DNA from: Burkholderiales bacterium
GTDB taxonomy: Bacteria; Pseudomonadota; Gammaproteobacteria; Burkholderiales; Burkholderiaceae_B
Assembly (NCBI GenBank): GCA_005788065.1
Contig: SXZD01000248.1
Location: 1 to 7,901 of the forward strand
Reading direction: 5' to 3'
Length of the DNA stretch: 7,901 nucleotides
Within the stretch, counting starts at the first letter, position 1, and each line of letters starts with the position of its first letter. Positions 6,739 through 7,901 of this stretch are shown here, one piece after another. The position numbers and the translations under genes are program-made. The notes under the pieces were generated by a model. That model saw nothing but the letters and a program-made list of their open reading frames with translations, was not told where the DNA came from and searched no databases.

Positions 6739-6769
6739 GGGGGATAACCCACGTGAAAGCTGTGGATAA
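6739..6769 (-). promoter_or_regulatory. DnaA box plus weaker neighbour in the same orientation
   Basis: TTATCCACA, the consensus DnaA 9-mer, reads on the minus strand from 6769 to 6761. A second 9-mer, TTATCCCCC (6747-6739), matches the first six positions and lies 22 bp away in the same orientation, about two helical turns. No dnaA, dnaN or other origin gene is near, so this is more likely a regulatory or titration site than an origin. A chance match to the 9-mer cannot be excluded. Confidence 0.4.
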
Positions 6770-6861
6770 CTTTCCCAAGCGGTTGATTCGCGGCATGTGA
6801 AGTTTGATTGATTAAATGTTGGGCACCTAACGGTTTGGTTCCTGGGCGATGGGCAGGCTTC

Positions 6862-6870
6862 TGTTATGCT
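6862..6870 (+). promoter_or_regulatory. Candidate extended -10 of the LON-domain gene
   Basis: TGTTATGCT fits an extended -10 (TG, one base, TATGCT with 4 of 6 to consensus). There is no good -35 at 16-18 nt; the nearest TTG-containing hexamer is too far. If used, transcription would begin near 6877, after the upstream in-frame ATG at 6866, which favours the ATG at 6923 as the gene start. Confidence 0.3.
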
Positions 6871-6922
6871 CAACGCATTGCAATTGTCATGCACAGGCTG
6901 CTTCCAGCCTGATGCGAGCCCT

Positions 6923-7540
6923 ATGTCGCTTCAATCCATGCCCCTTTTCCCGCTGAACACGGTGCTGTTCCCAGACGGGCATTTGCCGCTGCAGATTTTC
7001 GAGGTGAGGTATCTGGACCTCATCCGCCGTTGCCTGCGGGAAGACACGCCCTTTGGCGTCATTACACTCATGGACGGACACGAAGTGCGCAAGCCTGACG
7101 AAGCGCCGCTGTTCGCAGACACGGGCACCCTGGCACGGGTAACGGAATGCCACGCCCCCCTGCCCACCCTGCTGAAGATAGAAACGCGGGGAACACAGCG
7201 GTTCAGGCTGCATCGCGTGAACCAGGAGAAAAACGGTCTTTGGATGGGGGATATTGAAATACTGCCCGGAGACCCAGAGACACCGATTCCAGAGCATCTG
7301 GAAGCCGCTGCCATCACGCTGGAACAGGTGGTGGAGTCGCTGACTGCAGGCGGTGTGCCCGGGGAACAGATACCGGTGCATCCGCCCTACCACTTCGATC
7401 AGAGCGGTTGGGTGGCCAATCGCTGGTGTGAATTGCTGCCGATGCAAAAACCCACACGACTGCAATTATTGGCCCTGGACAATCCGCTGTTGAGACTGGA
7501 ACTGGTCAATGACGTGCTGGAAGAACAAGGTTTGGTCTGA
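6923..7540 (+). CDS. Stand-alone LON-substrate-binding-domain protein (205 aa)
   Basis: This is a single LON N-terminal domain (PF02190 / COG2802 type) without the AAA+ ATPase or Ser-Lys protease parts of Lon, so it is not a protease. The function of these proteins in bacteria is not established. The signature PLFPLNTVLFPDGHLPLQIF (7-26) followed by EVRYLDLIRRC (27-37) opens the domain; PFGVITLMDGHEV (43-55) and GTLARVTE (68-75) continue it; VANRWCELLPMQ near residues 168-179 is the typical C-terminal helix motif. The frame opens at an ATG at 6866, but those 19 residues are not family-like and lie over the likely -10, so I take ATG 6923 (MSLQSMPLFPLN). No strong Shine-Dalgarno is visible before it. 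It is a single gene on plus, converging on the DUF1289 gene with 6 bp between stops. No signal peptide or membrane segment is seen, so it is probably cytoplasmic. Confidence 0.88.
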   Translation: MSLQSMPLFPLNTVLFPDGHLPLQIFEVRYLDLIRRCLREDTPFGVITLMDGHEVRKPDEAPLFADTGTLARVTECHAPLPTLLKIETRGTQRFRLHRVNQEKNGLWMGDIEILPGDPETPIPEHLEAAAITLEQVVESLTAGGVPGEQIPVHPPYHFDQSGWVANRWCELLPMQKPTRLQLLALDNPLLRLELVNDVLEEQGLV

Positions 7541-7546
7541 AAGCAC

Positions 7547-7780
7547 TCAGCCCTTGGCTCCGGCGTTCCAGCGCATGCCGACACCGGCTGCCTCTATGCG
7601 GGACCAGACAGCCGCTTTTTCAGCGTCGGACAAAAATATCCATCCGTCGACTTCTTGAGCGGTTCGCCCGCAACCGCGGCACATATCATCGCCCAGTGCA
7701 GTGGAGCAAAAGCCGATGCATGGTGTCTCTACGTCGGGCCAACGGGGGTAAGTTGCGGGTTTGTTAAGTTGTTGCGTCAT
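7547..7780 (-). CDS. DUF1289 family small Cys-rich protein (77 aa)
   Basis: This is a small protein of the DUF1289 family, widespread in proteobacteria and of unknown function. The four conserved cysteines are arranged C-x3-C-x8-C-x2-C in TPCIGFCSTALGDDMCRGCG (residues 19-38), followed by RTAQEVDGW, the conserved Arg-Thr-x2-Glu-x3-Trp part. The cysteines suggest metal (Zn or Fe-S) binding, which is inference. A helical tail (LSDAEKAAVWSRIEAAGVGM) ends the protein. The frame is open to an ATG at 7813, but ATG 7780 (MTQQLNKPATYP) gives the usual size; neither has a strong ribosome binding site. A TATGCT -10-like hexamer at 7814-7809 on the minus strand would place the start site after 7813, again favouring 7780. 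Confidence 0.85.
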   Translation of the reverse strand: MTQQLNKPATYPRWPDVETPCIGFCSTALGDDMCRGCGRTAQEVDGWIFLSDAEKAAVWSRIEAAGVGMRWNAGAKG

Positions 7781-7857
7781 ATCAATCACTTGGGTACACC
7801 GAAGGTGCAGCATACAACAGATTGTGGTTTGTTACATGCGGGTTTCTGAGGGTTGAT

Positions 7858-7886
7858 TTGCGCAGGTCGTTTAAATGCGCTATAGT
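7858..7886 (+). promoter_or_regulatory. Promoter-like sequence pointing out of the right edge
   Basis: TTGCGC (7858-7863) and TATAGT (7881-7886; 5 of 6 to the -10 consensus) are separated by exactly 17 nt, and the -10 sits in a GCGC-TATAGT-TGCG context common in betaproteobacterial promoters. The start site would fall near 7893, leaving under 10 nt of transcript in the window. The target gene is outside and unknown. Confidence 0.45.
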
Positions 7887-7901
7887 TGCGTTCTTGACAG
7901 A

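Larger units (their letters stand above)
6415..6864. other. Non-coding stretch between scpB and the LON-domain gene
   Basis: Within the 648-bp gap 6275-6922 this is the part beyond the scpB promoter. It holds the orphan minus-strand terminator (6453-6487), a CCAAC/GTTGG inverted repeat (6491-6495, 6503-6507) beside it, a weak minus-strand promoter-like pair (6520-6525, 6543-6548), and two DnaA-box-like 9-mers (6739-6747, 6761-6769). The only short open frame of note is a 52-codon minus-strand one (6638-6796) without a ribosome binding site. Base composition is visibly more A/T-rich than in the genes. I recognise no RNA family or mobile element remnant here. Confidence 0.5.

Noticed and set aside
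6806..6817. FNR/ANR-type box in TTGATTGATTAAAT
   Set aside because: The second half-site does not match ATCAA at the required 4-nt spacing.
6679..6894. 71-codon minus-strand frame ending in VENITYLLVNLLAFSTS
   Set aside because: It covers the start region of the LON gene and the DnaA-box area, has no ribosome binding site and no family-like composition.

Overview
The window is a GC-rich stretch of bacterial chromosome carrying the translation/transcription-factor locus rimP-nusA-infB, with scpB and rluB upstream, all on the minus strand. The protein sequences point to a betaproteobacterium of the order Burkholderiales. The N-terminus of IF2 (residues 1-100) resembles what I remember of Bordetella/Alcaligenaceae and Burkholderia proteins, and the order scpB-rluB-rimP-nusA-infB is typical of that group. 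The family-level guess is recollection, not a search result.

Layout, in the direction of minus-strand transcription (right to left): a sigma70-like promoter (6386-6414) and a leader of about 105 nt with small hairpins precede scpB (5687-6274). Next is rluB (3841-5700), which overlaps scpB by 14 nt. A strong, nearly symmetric rho-independent terminator (3613-3648) follows. Then come rimP (2945-3508), nusA (1476-2948, ATGA overlap with rimP) and infB (from 1380, cut by the left edge just before its G domain). A degenerate 7-bp tandem repeat lies across the nusA stop codon in the nusA-infB gap.

To the right of scpB is the one large non-coding stretch (6275-6922). It holds the scpB promoter, an isolated minus-strand terminator (6453-6487) with a possible promoter just upstream of it, a consensus DnaA box with a weaker neighbour 22 bp away, and the probable start region of a plus-strand gene for a stand-alone LON-substrate-binding-domain protein (6923-7540). 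That gene converges, with only 6 bp between stops, on a small Cys-rich DUF1289 gene (7547-7780). The right edge carries a promoter-like sequence pointing out of the window.

Functionally the left block is core information processing: RimP (30S maturation), NusA (RNA polymerase pausing/termination/antitermination), IF2 (initiator tRNA delivery), RluB (23S rRNA pseudouridine) and ScpB (condensin accessory). I see no mobile element, CRISPR array, rRNA or tRNA, and nothing I would call a new system. The observations most worth following are the roughly 220-residue Gly/Arg-rich tail on RluB, the heptanucleotide array at the nusA stop, the orphan terminator/possible short RNA, and the DnaA-box pair.
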